DNA of 64,000 nt, taken from contig NZ_FOQH01000003.1 in NCBI RefSeq assembly GCF_900113695.1, forward strand, positions 124,001 through 188,000, written 5' to 3'. Shown here in pieces: positions 18,875-25,794 of this stretch (position 1 is its first letter; each line of letters starts with the position of its first letter). Both the position numbers and the translations under genes were made by a program. The DNA comes from Albimonas pacifica. GTDB taxonomy: Bacteria; Pseudomonadota; Alphaproteobacteria; Rhodobacterales; Rhodobacteraceae. Below the pieces are notes generated by a model. The model did not search any database. It was not told the DNA's origin and saw only the letters and a program-made list of their open reading frames with translations.

Positions 18875-19674
18875 GCGACGCCGGCGAAGAGGCGGTCGTC
18901 GCCGCCTACAAGTCCGACCCCTGGGTGCGCCTCGCCCCCTGGGTCTGCACCATCGGCCTGTTCGTGGTCTGGGAGATCGCGGTCCGGGTCCTGGGCGTGC
19001 CCTATTACATCCTCCCCGCGCCGAGCTCGGTCGCCTATGCGGCGTATGAATTCGCGGGCGGGCTGGCCGAGAACTCCCTGCAGACGCTGTGGACGACCGT
19101 GGCGGGATTCCTGCTCGCCATCGTCTTCGGCCTGGCGCTCGGCCTCTTCATCGGCTGGGACCGGCGGATCTACGCCGGCCTCTACCCGCTGATGATCGGC
19201 TTCAACTCGATCCCCAAGGTGGCCGTCGTTCCGATCCTGGTGCTGTGGGTCGGCACCGGCTGGCTGCCGGCGGTGCTGACCGCCTTCCTGATCTCCTTCT
19301 TCCCGATCGTGGTGAACGTGGCCACCGGCCTCGCCACCATCGAGCCGGAGATGGAGGACGTGCTGCGCGCGCTCGGCGCCAAGAAGCTCGACATCATGAC
19401 CAAGGTCGGGATCCCGCGGTCGCTGCCCTATTTCTTCGGCTCGCTGAAGGTGGCGATCACGCTGGCCTTCATCGGCTCGGTGATGTCCGAGACGGTGGCG
19501 GCCAACGCCGGCGTCGGTCACATGATGCTGACCGCGCAGGCGAATTTCGAGGTGCCGCTGGTCTTCGCCTGCCTCATCGCGCTCGCCATCGAGGGGATCG
19601 TGATGTACGCCGTCATGGCCTGGCTGGAGAAGCGGATGACCGGCTGGGCGCATCGCTCGGGCTTCAACCGCTGA
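18871..19674 (+). CDS. ABC transporter permease (SsuC/TauC-like)
   Basis: 267 aa with about six membrane segments (first IGLFVVWEIAVRVLGV) and the EAA-type loop RALGAKKLDIMTKVGIPRSLPYFFGSLKVAITLAFIG that contacts the ATPase. The GTG start overlaps the ATPase stop (GTGA). Completes the importer; no metabolic gene in the operon reveals the cargo. Confidence 0.93.
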   Translation: MSDAGEEAVVAAYKSDPWVRLAPWVCTIGLFVVWEIAVRVLGVPYYILPAPSSVAYAAYEFAGGLAENSLQTLWTTVAGFLLAIVFGLALGLFIGWDRRIYAGLYPLMIGFNSIPKVAVVPILVLWVGTGWLPAVLTAFLISFFPIVVNVATGLATIEPEMEDVLRALGAKKLDIMTKVGIPRSLPYFFGSLKVAITLAFIGSVMSETVAANAGVGHMMLTAQANFEVPLVFACLIALAIEGIVMYAVMAWLEKRMTGWAHRSGFNR

Positions 19675-19754
19675 GCGCGGCCGCCTGACTTGCCCCCGGG
19701 CGCGGTCGCGAGTAGCTTCCGCGCTCCCCTTCCGCCCCGACTCGGAAAGCCGAC

Positions 19755-20027
19755 ATGCTCGACGACGACGACAACGATTTCTCGACCACCACCGTCTCGG
19801 CCGGCCAGCTTCGCGCCATCGTCGAGCGCATCGAGCGCCTGGAGGAGGAGAAGAAGGAGGTCTCGGAGCAGATCAAGGAGGTCTATGCCGAGGCCAAGGG
19901 CAACGGCTTCGACGCCAAGACCCTCCGCAAGATAGTGGCCCTGCGCAAGAAGAAGCCCGAGGAGCGCTCCGAGGAGGAGGCGATGCTCGAGCTCTACATG
20001 AACGCGCTGGGGATGCTGCCGGGCTGA
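19755..20027 (+). CDS. gapR: GapR family DNA-binding protein (DUF2312)
   Basis: 90-aa nucleoid-associated protein typical of alphaproteobacteria; in Caulobacter GapR binds overtwisted AT-rich DNA ahead of forks and RNA polymerase. The whole family pattern is present: [58 protein letters not shown] and a C-terminal [11 protein letters not shown]. The first half is a charged coiled coil. Weak ribosome-binding site (GGAAAG). Followed by a strong terminator at 20078-20107. Confidence 0.93.
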   Translation: MLDDDDNDFSTTTVSAGQLRAIVERIERLEEEKKEVSEQIKEVYAEAKGNGFDAKTLRKIVALRKKKPEERSEEEAMLELYMNALGMLPG

Positions 20028-20077
20028 GGCCCGGACCGGACCCCGACGACCGGCGCCCCCGGGCGCCTCGCCAGAGC

Positions 20078-20107
20078 GGGCGCGCGGCATGCGCGCCCTT
20101 TCTCTTT
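20078..20107 (+). terminator. terminator after gapR
   Basis: An 8-bp stem, 20078-20085 (GGGCGCGC) with 20091-20098, loop GGCAT, followed by TTTCTCTTT. A smaller GGCGCC hairpin lies just before it at 20052-20067. Confidence 0.8.
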
Positions 20108-20145
20108 CCCGCGCAGCCTCCCGCGAAATCTGAGGACCTCTTCCC

Positions 20146-20769
20146 ATGACCCGCACCCGCGGCCTGATCATCGGCGCCATCGCCATGACGGCGACCGTCG
20201 TCGCCTCCAACATTCTCGTGCAGCACCTGCTGGGCGATTGGCTGACCTGGGGGGCGCTGAGCTATCCGGTCGCCTTCCTGGTCACCGACCTGACCAACCG
20301 CGCGCTGGGCGCGAAGGCCGCCCGCCAGGTGGTGCTGGCGGGCTTCGCCGCCGGCGTCGTCTGCTCGCTGGTCGCGGCGGGATTCGGGGCCACCACGCTG
20401 CGCATCGCCGCCGGATCGGGGCTGGCCTTCCTGGTGGCGCAGATGCTTGACGTCGGCGTCTTCGACCGCCTGCGGGGCGAGAGCTGGTGGCGTGCGCCGC
20501 TGGTCTCCTCGCTGGTCGGCTCGGCGGCGGACACGGCGATCTTCTTCTCGGTGGCCTTCGCGACCGTGTTCACGCCGCTGGTCCCCTGGGACGACGTCTC
20601 CTGGGCGAACGAGATGGTCCCGGTGCTGGGCGTGGGCCGCGAGGCGCCGCTGTGGGTCAGCCTGGCGCTCGCCGACTTCGCGGTGAAGATGGCGCTGGCC
20701 CTGCTGGCGCTGGTCCCGTTCCGCGCGGCGGTGGCGCTGATGGGCCCCTCCACGGCGCGGGACGCCTGA
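20146..20769 (+). CDS. queuosine precursor transporter (VUT/YhhQ family)
   Basis: 207-aa inner-membrane protein of about six segments that imports preQ0/preQ1-type precursors for tRNA queuosine synthesis. Family marks: ATVVASNILVQHLL, SYPVAFLVTDLTNRALGAKAARQVV and FLVAQMLDVGVFDRLRGESWWRAPLVSSLVGSAADTAIFFSVAF. No preQ1 riboswitch is obvious in the 118 bp upstream. Alone between two terminators unless it is cotranscribed with the 18-codon gene 110 nt downstream. Confidence 0.9.
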   Translation: MTRTRGLIIGAIAMTATVVASNILVQHLLGDWLTWGALSYPVAFLVTDLTNRALGAKAARQVVLAGFAAGVVCSLVAAGFGATTLRIAAGSGLAFLVAQMLDVGVFDRLRGESWWRAPLVSSLVGSAADTAIFFSVAFATVFTPLVPWDDVSWANEMVPVLGVGREAPLWVSLALADFAVKMALALLALVPFRAAVALMGPSTARDA

Positions 20770-20864
20770 CCGCGGGGCGGCTCACGATCGGCGTGATCCT
20801 CCGAATTTTTCTCTGGACCGTCGAGGCATGCGGCGGCATGCTCGTGTTCGAGTTCAACTGCAGG

Positions 20865-20879
20865 AAAGGAGGTGATCCA
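20865..20879 (+). promoter_or_regulatory. 15-nt ribosome-binding site complementary to the 16S rRNA tail
   Basis: AAAGGAGGTGATCCA pairs without a break to the conserved TGGATCACCTCCTTT 3' end of 16S rRNA (known sequence). Most genes here show only 4-7 complementary bases. Confidence 0.8.
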
Positions 20880-20936
20880 ATGTCGAGTGATACGTTGGAG
20901 CTGAAGGTCGGGTTCACGTTCGAGGTGATCGCCTAA
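20880..20936 (+). CDS. candidate 18-codon small protein with extreme Shine-Dalgarno
   Basis: Not recognised. ATG-18 codons-TAA encodes MSSDTLELKVGFTFEVIA, acidic with a hydrophobic C-terminus. The case for translation is the site AAAGGAGGTGATCCA at 20865-20879, with GGAGG 7 nt from the ATG. It is complementary to almost the whole 3' tail of alphaproteobacterial 16S rRNA and is the longest such match I see in the window. An in-frame ATG at 20838 would give 32 aa, but lacks a site. After the stop, CCTCCTTTTCC (20944-20954) can pair with GGAAAGGAGG of the ribosome-binding site, and a strong terminator ends the unit at 21045. Could be a leader peptide, a small protein or a precursor peptide; or the RNA itself may be the product. 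Confidence 0.5.
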   Translation: MSSDTLELKVGFTFEVIA

Positions 20937-20943
20937 GGGGCAG

Positions 20944-20954
20944 CCTCCTTTTCC
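20944..20954 (+). promoter_or_regulatory. CU-rich tract complementary to the upstream ribosome-binding site
   Basis: CCTCCTTTTCC starts 7 nt after the stop of the 18-codon frame. Its reverse complement GGAAAAGGAGG differs from 20863-20872 (GGAAAGGAGG) by one extra A. It could sequester the site in cis, or act as an anti-Shine-Dalgarno motif in trans. Inference from sequence only. Confidence 0.45.
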
Positions 20955-21010
20955 GACGCTTCGGGCGCGAGGGGTTCAGTCCCTGCCCGCCTGAGGCTCC
21001 ACGGCTCACG

Positions 21011-21045
21011 GGACCGCGGCGCAAGCCGCGGTCCTTCCGTTTTTT
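21011..21045 (+). terminator. very strong terminator with GCAA tetraloop
   Basis: A perfect 10-bp stem, 21011-21020 (GGACCGCGGC) with 21025-21034, GNRA-type GCAA loop, then TTCCGTTTTTT. Closes the transcript with the 18-codon frame and separates it from arfB. Confidence 0.9.
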
Positions 21046-21197
21046 CGGGGGCGCCCCTGCCGCCATCGGGCCGGCCTGGCGCCCCCGCCCCCCGCTTTTC
21101 GGGCGCCGTTCGCGCCCCCGCCCTTGAAGGATCGCGCGCGGGGTGCATCCTGCACGGCGACCCCGCCCCGAGCCCTGCCCCCCAGCCCTGCGGACCC

Positions 21198-21623
21198 ATG
21201 CTGCGCATCACCGACGCCGTCTCCATCGCCGACTGGGAGCTGACCGAGCAGTTCACCCGCGCCTCCGGGCCCGGCGGGCAGAACGTCAACAAGGTCTCCT
21301 CGGCCGTCGAGCTGCGCTTCGAGGCGGAGCGCTCGCCCCACCTGCCCGCAGACGCCAAGGCGCGGCTGCGTCGCCTCGCCGGGCGGCGCTGGACCGCGGA
21401 CGGGGCGGTGATCATCCGCGCCGAGACCCACCGCTCCCAGGCGCGCAACCGCGAGGAGGCGCGCGAGCGGCTGGCGGAGCTGATCGAGAAGGCCCTGCAC
21501 CGGCCCAAGCGGCGGGTGGCGACCAAGCCCACCCTGGGCTCGAAACGCAGACGCCTCGCCGCGAAGACGCGGCGAGGCGAGGTCAAGGCGCTCAGGCAGG
21601 CGCCGGGGTCCGATGAGAGCTAG
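21198..21623 (+). CDS. arfB: alternative ribosome-rescue factor ArfB (YaeJ)
   Basis: 141-aa peptidyl-tRNA hydrolase that frees ribosomes stalled on non-stop mRNA. The GGQ loop is GPGGQNVNKVSS at residues 24-35; the C-terminal tail (from about 100) is very basic (RPKRRVATKPTLGSKRRR), as needed to enter the empty mRNA channel. Release factors are excluded by size. A perfect 12-bp hairpin, 21552-21563 with 21568-21579, lies within codons 119-127. TTGAAG at 21124-21129 may be a -35 element. Convergent with the DJ-1/PfpI gene, 19 nt apart. Confidence 0.92.
   Translation: MLRITDAVSIADWELTEQFTRASGPGGQNVNKVSSAVELRFEAERSPHLPADAKARLRRLAGRRWTADGAVIIRAETHRSQARNREEARERLAELIEKALHRPKRRVATKPTLGSKRRRLAAKTRRGEVKALRQAPGSDES
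21552..21579 (+). other. 12-bp perfect hairpin inside the arfB 3' coding region
   Basis: CGCCTCGCCGCG pairs with CGCGGCGAGGCG across an AAGA loop. It begins 44 nt before the stop codon region and encodes part of the basic tail. No U-tract follows, so RNA cleavage or polymerase pausing is more likely than simple termination. Confidence 0.7.
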
Positions 21624-21642
21624 GGGCGCGGCCCCCTCGCCC

Positions 21643-22203
21643 TCAGGCGGCGCGGGCGTGGTGCTTCCCTTCCAGCACCTCCTCGGCGATCTTATTGACG
21701 AAGGCGTCGAGGTCCTCGGGCTTGCGCGAGGTGACGATGCCCTCGTCGCAGATCACCGCCTCGTCCTCCCAACGCGCGCCGGCGTTGATCATGTCGGTGC
21801 GGATCGAGCCGAAGGACGTGGCGCGGCGGCCGCGCACGATGCCCGCCTCGATCAGCAGCCACGGCCCGTGGCAGATCGCGGCGATGGGCTTCTTGGCGTC
21901 GTGGAAGGCCTTCACGAAATCCACCGCGCCGCGGTTGGCGCGCAGCAGGTCGGGGTTGATCTGGCCGCCGGGGAGCACGAGGGCGTGGAACGCGTCGTGG
22001 TTCACATCCTCGAGCCGGCGGTCGACCTCGGCGCTCTCGCCCCAGTCGGCGCCCTTCCAGCCGCGGATCGGGCCGGCGTCGGGGGAGACGACGTGGACCT
22101 CGGCGCCCATCTCGCGCAGGCGGTCGCGGGGGACCAGAAGCTCGGACTGCTCGAAGCCGTGGGTGGCGAGGATGGCGATGCGCTTGCCGGTGAGGTCGGC
22201 CAT
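21643..22203 (-). CDS. type 1 glutamine amidotransferase-like, DJ-1/PfpI family
   Basis: 186 aa, the PfpI/YhbO class (protease or deglycase claims exist for relatives). Nucleophile elbow AAICHGPWLLIEAG with Cys-His, upstream acidic residue in THGFEQSELLVPRDRLR, and the GRRATSFGSIRTDMINAGARWEDEAVI block typical of the class. Excellent AAAGGAGG site before the ATG at 22203. No partner genes; substrate unknown. Confidence 0.9.
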   Translation of the reverse strand: MADLTGKRIAILATHGFEQSELLVPRDRLREMGAEVHVVSPDAGPIRGWKGADWGESAEVDRRLEDVNHDAFHALVLPGGQINPDLLRANRGAVDFVKAFHDAKKPIAAICHGPWLLIEAGIVRGRRATSFGSIRTDMINAGARWEDEAVICDEGIVTSRKPEDLDAFVNKIAEEVLEGKHHARAA

Positions 22204-22328
22204 GAGAGCCTCCTTTGGTTTCAATCGGTTCGGGTCTTGAGGTGCGCAGGATCCGCAGGGTTTCAAGCGATGTCGGCAAATCGCCCGGAAACCGTCACGA
22301 TGCCTCCGCCGCGCGGGAGGGCGGCCCG

Positions 22329-22961
22329 ATGAGCGAAGCGAGACCCGGTCCCGACTGGGACGCCAGATACGCCGCCGCGCAGGGCGGTCTGTTCGGGGAG
22401 GCGCCCAACGCCTGGCTCGCCATGTGCCTCGCCCGGCCCGGGGTCGCCCCGCGCACGGCCCTGTGCCTGGCGGACGGGGACGGGCGCAACGGGACCTGGC
22501 TGGCCGCCCGCGGGCTGGCGGTGACGGCCATGGACCTCTCCGCCGAGGCGACCCGCCGGGCCGAGGCCCGCGACCGCGCCGCGGGCGTGGCGGCCGAGCG
22601 CCTCGCCGCCGACCTCTTCGACTGGTCCCCCGGCCCGCGCCGCTGGGACCTCGCGGCGCTGATCTGCCTGCAGGGGCCCCCCGCGCTGCGTCGCCGGGGG
22701 CTGGAGACCGCCGCCGCGGCGCTCGACCCCGGCGGATGGCTCGTGCTGGAAGGCTTCGGGCAGGGCCCCGCCGACGGCCCCGTTTCCGGCCCCGGCCCCC
22801 GGGCGCAGGCGCTGCGCTGGGGCGCGGACGAGAGCCTCGGCTGGCTGGAGGGCGCCGGCCTCGAGCTGCACGAGGCGCTGGAGGGCACGGTGCGGCTCGA
22901 CGAGGGGCCGCTGCACCAGGGCCTCGCCCGCATGACAAGGCTGTTGCTGCGCCGGCCCTGA
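22329..22961 (+). CDS. class I SAM-dependent methyltransferase
   Basis: 210-aa soluble protein of the small methyltransferase class near TehB/thiopurine methyltransferases. It begins WDARYAAAQGGLFGEAPNAWLA; motif I is degenerate (ALCLADGDGRNGTWLAARG, residues about 45-63), followed by VTAMDLSAEATRRA (ribose-binding Asp) and AALICLQGPPALR. The start follows GGGAGGG. A 41-bp repeat starts 10 nt after the stop. Substrate unknown. Confidence 0.82.
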   Translation: MSEARPGPDWDARYAAAQGGLFGEAPNAWLAMCLARPGVAPRTALCLADGDGRNGTWLAARGLAVTAMDLSAEATRRAEARDRAAGVAAERLAADLFDWSPGPRRWDLAALICLQGPPALRRRGLETAAAALDPGGWLVLEGFGQGPADGPVSGPGPRAQALRWGADESLGWLEGAGLELHEALEGTVRLDEGPLHQGLARMTRLLLRRP

Positions 22962-23408
22962 GGCCGGGGGCGGGGGGGCGTCCTCGGGGGCGTCGAGCCC
23001 CCTCGGCCGCCGTCGGCTGCGCCTCCGTGCGCCCCGGGCGGGCGGCGGCGCGCGGGCCGCCGCGCGCTCCTGCCGCGGGACAGGGGGCGCCGTCCGGGTT
23101 AATGGTCTGGACAAGTGCTGCATTGCAGCGTAGGTCCTCGCGCCCGTCCCGAGGGGCCCCGGCCGAAGCGCCGGCGACGCCGTCCCCGCGGACGCGGCGC
23201 CCGTCCCGCCGCCCCCGCGCGGCCCGCACCCCCGGCCGCCGCGCGTGGCCCAGCCTCTCCGCCGCCGCGCGCGGCCCGGCTTTCCCGCCGCGCCCGCGCG
23301 GTCCGCACGCCCCGCCGCCCGGCGGGGCCCCGATCGTCCCGCCGCGGCCGCGGCCCTCTCCTGCGCCGTCGCGCGCGTCCGCCCCGCTCCTGCTCCGCCA
23401 AGGCCCGC
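22962..23408. other. non-coding GC-rich spacer before the AbrB-family gene
   Basis: Holds the 41-bp repeat at 22971-23011. The remainder is extremely GC-rich; an open frame in phase with the next gene (from 23115) is Arg/Pro-only low complexity with no ribosome-binding site and is not accepted as coding. A less GC-rich patch around 23099-23133 could hold a promoter, but I cannot define one. Confidence 0.5.
22971..23011 (+). repeat. 41-bp dispersed repeat, copy 1
   Basis: Identical over 41 bp to 57551-57591. Its centre is a hairpin GGGGGC-GTCGA-GCCCCC. Both copies lie just 3' of a plus-strand gene (10 nt and 50 nt after the stops) in the same orientation. Neither has a T-run. Confidence 0.85.
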
Positions 23409-24518
23409 ATGCCCGTCTTCAAGCCCGATCCCGTCCAGGAGGACGCCGTCCCCTCCGCCGCGCCCTCGCCGCTCGCGCTCGCCGGGCGCTGGGCGGCGAT
23501 GGCGGCGCTGTCGGCGGCGCTGGCGGGGGGGCTGGACGCGGTCGGCCTGCCGGCGGCGTTCCTGCTGGGGCCGATGCTGGCGGCCGCGGCCATGGCGCTG
23601 AGCGGCCGCGCGGTGCCCCTGCCGCGGGCGGCGCATTTCGCGGCGCTGGGCGTGGTCGGCTGCATGGTCGGCGAGGCGACGCCCCCCACGGTCCTGGGCG
23701 ACATCCTCGACCACTGGGTCGTGTTCCTGGTGGGCGTGGGCTCGGTCGTCGGGCTCGCCGGCGGGCTGGGCTGGCTGCTCGCCCGCGCCCAGGTGCTGCC
23801 GGGGACCACCGCGGTCTGGGGCGCCTGGCCGGGAGCGGCCTCGGCGATGGTGATCCTGTCGGACGCCCACGGGGCCGACATGCGGCTGGTGGCGGTGATG
23901 CAATACCTGCGCGTGGGCCTGGTCGCGGCCAGCGCCGCCCTGATCGCCCGCTTCTGGGTGGGCGTGCCCGAGGGCGGCGAGGCGGCGGCGGTCGAGTGGT
24001 TCCCGGCCCTCGACCTCCTGGGCCTCGGCGTCACCGCGGCGGTGGTGGCGGCGAGCCTCGCGATCGGGCGGATCGTGCGCATGCCCTCGGCGCTGTTTCT
24101 TGCGCCGATGGCGATCGCGATCGGGCTGAACGCCACGGACCTGCCGACGCCGGCGCTGCCGCACTGGCTGCTGGTCGGCGCCTACGCGGTGGCGGGCTGG
24201 GGGATCGGGCTGCGCTTCACCCGGCCGATCCTGGCCCATGCAGCCCGCGCCCTGCCGCAGCTCTTCGTCGGCATCATGGCGCTGATCGCGCTCTGCTTCG
24301 GGCTGGGGGCCGCGCTGGCGGCGGCGACGGGCGAGGACCTGCTGACCGCGGTGCTGGCGACCAGCCCCGGAGGCATGGACTCGGTCGCGATCATCGCCGC
24401 CTCCTCCGACGTGGACATGCCCTTCGTCATGGCCATGCAGACCGCGCGGTTCCTGGCGGTGCTGTTCCTGGGCCCGTGGCTCGCCCGGCTGATCGCCTCC
24501 TGGGTGCCGCGAGCTTGA
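23409..24518 (+). CDS. AbrB family (COG3180) membrane protein
   Basis: 369 aa, about ten membrane segments in two repeated halves, each opening with a short motif: GLPAAFLLGPMLAAAAMAL and MPSALFLAPMAIAIGLNATDLP. PGTTAVWGAWPGAASAMVILS and TSPGGMDSVAIIAASSDVDMPFVMAMQTARFLAV are diagnostic for this family, named for the putative ammonia monooxygenase/AidB regulator, with no proven transport substrate. The start is the last ATG before homology begins; no clear ribosome-binding site. Ends 7 nt before the convergent acetamidase gene. Confidence 0.87.
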   Translation: MPVFKPDPVQEDAVPSAAPSPLALAGRWAAMAALSAALAGGLDAVGLPAAFLLGPMLAAAAMALSGRAVPLPRAAHFAALGVVGCMVGEATPPTVLGDILDHWVVFLVGVGSVVGLAGGLGWLLARAQVLPGTTAVWGAWPGAASAMVILSDAHGADMRLVAVMQYLRVGLVAASAALIARFWVGVPEGGEAAAVEWFPALDLLGLGVTAAVVAASLAIGRIVRMPSALFLAPMAIAIGLNATDLPTPALPHWLLVGAYAVAGWGIGLRFTRPILAHAARALPQLFVGIMALIALCFGLGAALAAATGEDLLTAVLATSPGGMDSVAIIAASSDVDMPFVMAMQTARFLAVLFLGPWLARLIASWVPRA

Positions 24519-24525
24519 GGCGCGC

Positions 24526-25476
24526 CTAGCCCTTCATCACGCCCGTCAGCGCCGAGCGGGGCAGCACCACGTGGCAGCCCTGCTCCTGGTTGACCATCTG
24601 GGTCACGCGCACGTCGGCGGCGAGGCTGCACAGCATGTAGGCCTCGGTCCGGGTCAGGGTGGTCAGCCGCTCGATCCAGTCGAGCATCCGGCGCAGCGCC
24701 GCGCGGGCGGCCTGGTCGAGCGAGTAGTGCGTGCCGAAGGCGATCAGCTCGTCCGCGGTCTCGGCATGGGGGAAGTCGAAGGGCAGGTCGCGGCGCAGGT
24801 GGATCTCGAACTCGCCCTGCAGCGCGGTCTCGATGGCGGTGACGCAGACCTCGCCGTCGCCCTGCCGGCCGTGGCCGTCGCCGACCGAAAAGAGGCCCCC
24901 CTCCGCCCAGACCGGCAGGAACAGGGTGGACCCGGCGCGCAGCTCCTTGCAGTCGATGTTGCCGCCGTGGGCGCGGGGCTGGATGGTCGAGATCGCCCCC
25001 CAGGCCGGCGGCGGCGCCACGCCCATCACCCCGAAGAACAGGTCCAGCGGCAGCTCGGTCCCCCAGGGCAGGGTCGCGGTCCCGGCGGCCTCGTCGAGGC
25101 GCGAGAAGATGAAGCCCGGGTCGGTCTCGTTGATCAGCGCGCCGACCAGCGGGCGCACCAGCGTGTAGCCCCAGTCCTGGCGCAGGCCGATGCGGCGGAT
25201 GCGGATCTCGAGCACGTCGCCGGGCTGGGCGCCGCGCACGGCGACGGGGCCGGTCAGGATATGCGGGCCGATGGGGTTGCGCGGCGCGCGCTCGTGGATC
25301 TCGTGCAGTTCGGGGGGGATGTGGAAGCCCTCGCCGGGCAGCGAGCCGGGCACGCCCGAGACCGAGTCGATGGTCACCACGTCGCCGCTGTCGATGGTCA
25401 GCGCCGGGGCCATGCCCGCCTGGAACCAGCCCCAGTGGGCCGTCTCCGCGCTCGCTTTCAGGTGATGCTCCGCCAT
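24526..25476 (-). CDS. acetamidase/formamidase family protein
   Basis: 316 aa. FmdA/AmdA-type amidases release ammonia from formamide or acetamide. Seen: GPVAVRGAQPGDVLEIRI, a metal-binding PRAHGGNIDCKELRAGSTLFLPVWAEGGLFSVGDGHGRQGDGEVCVTAIET block (His, Asp, Cys), and a VRVTQMVNQEQGCHVVLPRS end. It is shorter than classic FmdA (about 400 aa), as in the proteobacterial acetamidase-like branch; substrate uncertain. hemN lies upstream across a 318-bp spacer, so a separate promoter is likely. Confidence 0.88.
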   Translation of the reverse strand: MAEHHLKASAETAHWGWFQAGMAPALTIDSGDVVTIDSVSGVPGSLPGEGFHIPPELHEIHERAPRNPIGPHILTGPVAVRGAQPGDVLEIRIRRIGLRQDWGYTLVRPLVGALINETDPGFIFSRLDEAAGTATLPWGTELPLDLFFGVMGVAPPPAWGAISTIQPRAHGGNIDCKELRAGSTLFLPVWAEGGLFSVGDGHGRQGDGEVCVTAIETALQGEFEIHLRRDLPFDFPHAETADELIAFGTHYSLDQAARAALRRMLDWIERLTTLTRTEAYMLCSLAADVRVTQMVNQEQGCHVVLPRSALTGVMKG

Positions 25477-25794
25477 CTTCGCCGCCTCCGCTGCTGGTCC
25501 GGGCCATTGAGCGGAGGCGGCCCCTGCGGCGCAAGGGGCGAGCGGCGCCCGCGACGATCCGCGGGCGGGGGGGCCGGCGGCCTCCGTTCCCCCAGCCTGC
25601 GCCGGACGCCGGCGGCGGAGCCGAGGCCCCGGATCAAATCCGGGGCGCCCGCGGGGCGAGCGGTCCGCCCGGAAGTCCGCAGGTCCGCAGACGGGGCCCG
25701 CGCGCCTTCGGGGCCAGGGGATCGCCCGGGGGGCGCAGGCGCTCCGCCGTCGGGACGGGGACGGGCGGGGCGCGCCCGGACGGCGCGAGGCCGG
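25477..25794. other. spacer between hemN and the amidase gene, with REP-like palindrome
   Basis: Non-coding. Contains the 24-bp palindromic element at 25623-25646 and a small direct repeat TCCGCAGG-TCCGCAG near 25676-25690. No promoter recognised for the amidase gene. Confidence 0.5.
25623..25646 (+). repeat. REP-like 24-bp palindrome, copy 1
   Basis: Begins GAGGCCCCGGATC and ends CCGGGGC, arms of 7-9 bp around a short A-rich loop. Same family as 49651-49674 and 53824-53847, where the purine/pyrimidine changes keep the stem pairing. Confidence 0.7.

Noticed and set aside
20028-20145. preQ1 riboswitch ahead of the queuosine-precursor transporter
   Set aside because: The region is filled by the gapR terminator and lacks the short C-rich aptamer and A-rich tail of preQ1 classes.
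23115-23408. N-terminal extension of the AbrB-family protein
   Set aside because: Low-complexity Arg/Pro sequence, no ribosome-binding site, and family homology begins only after the ATG at 23409.
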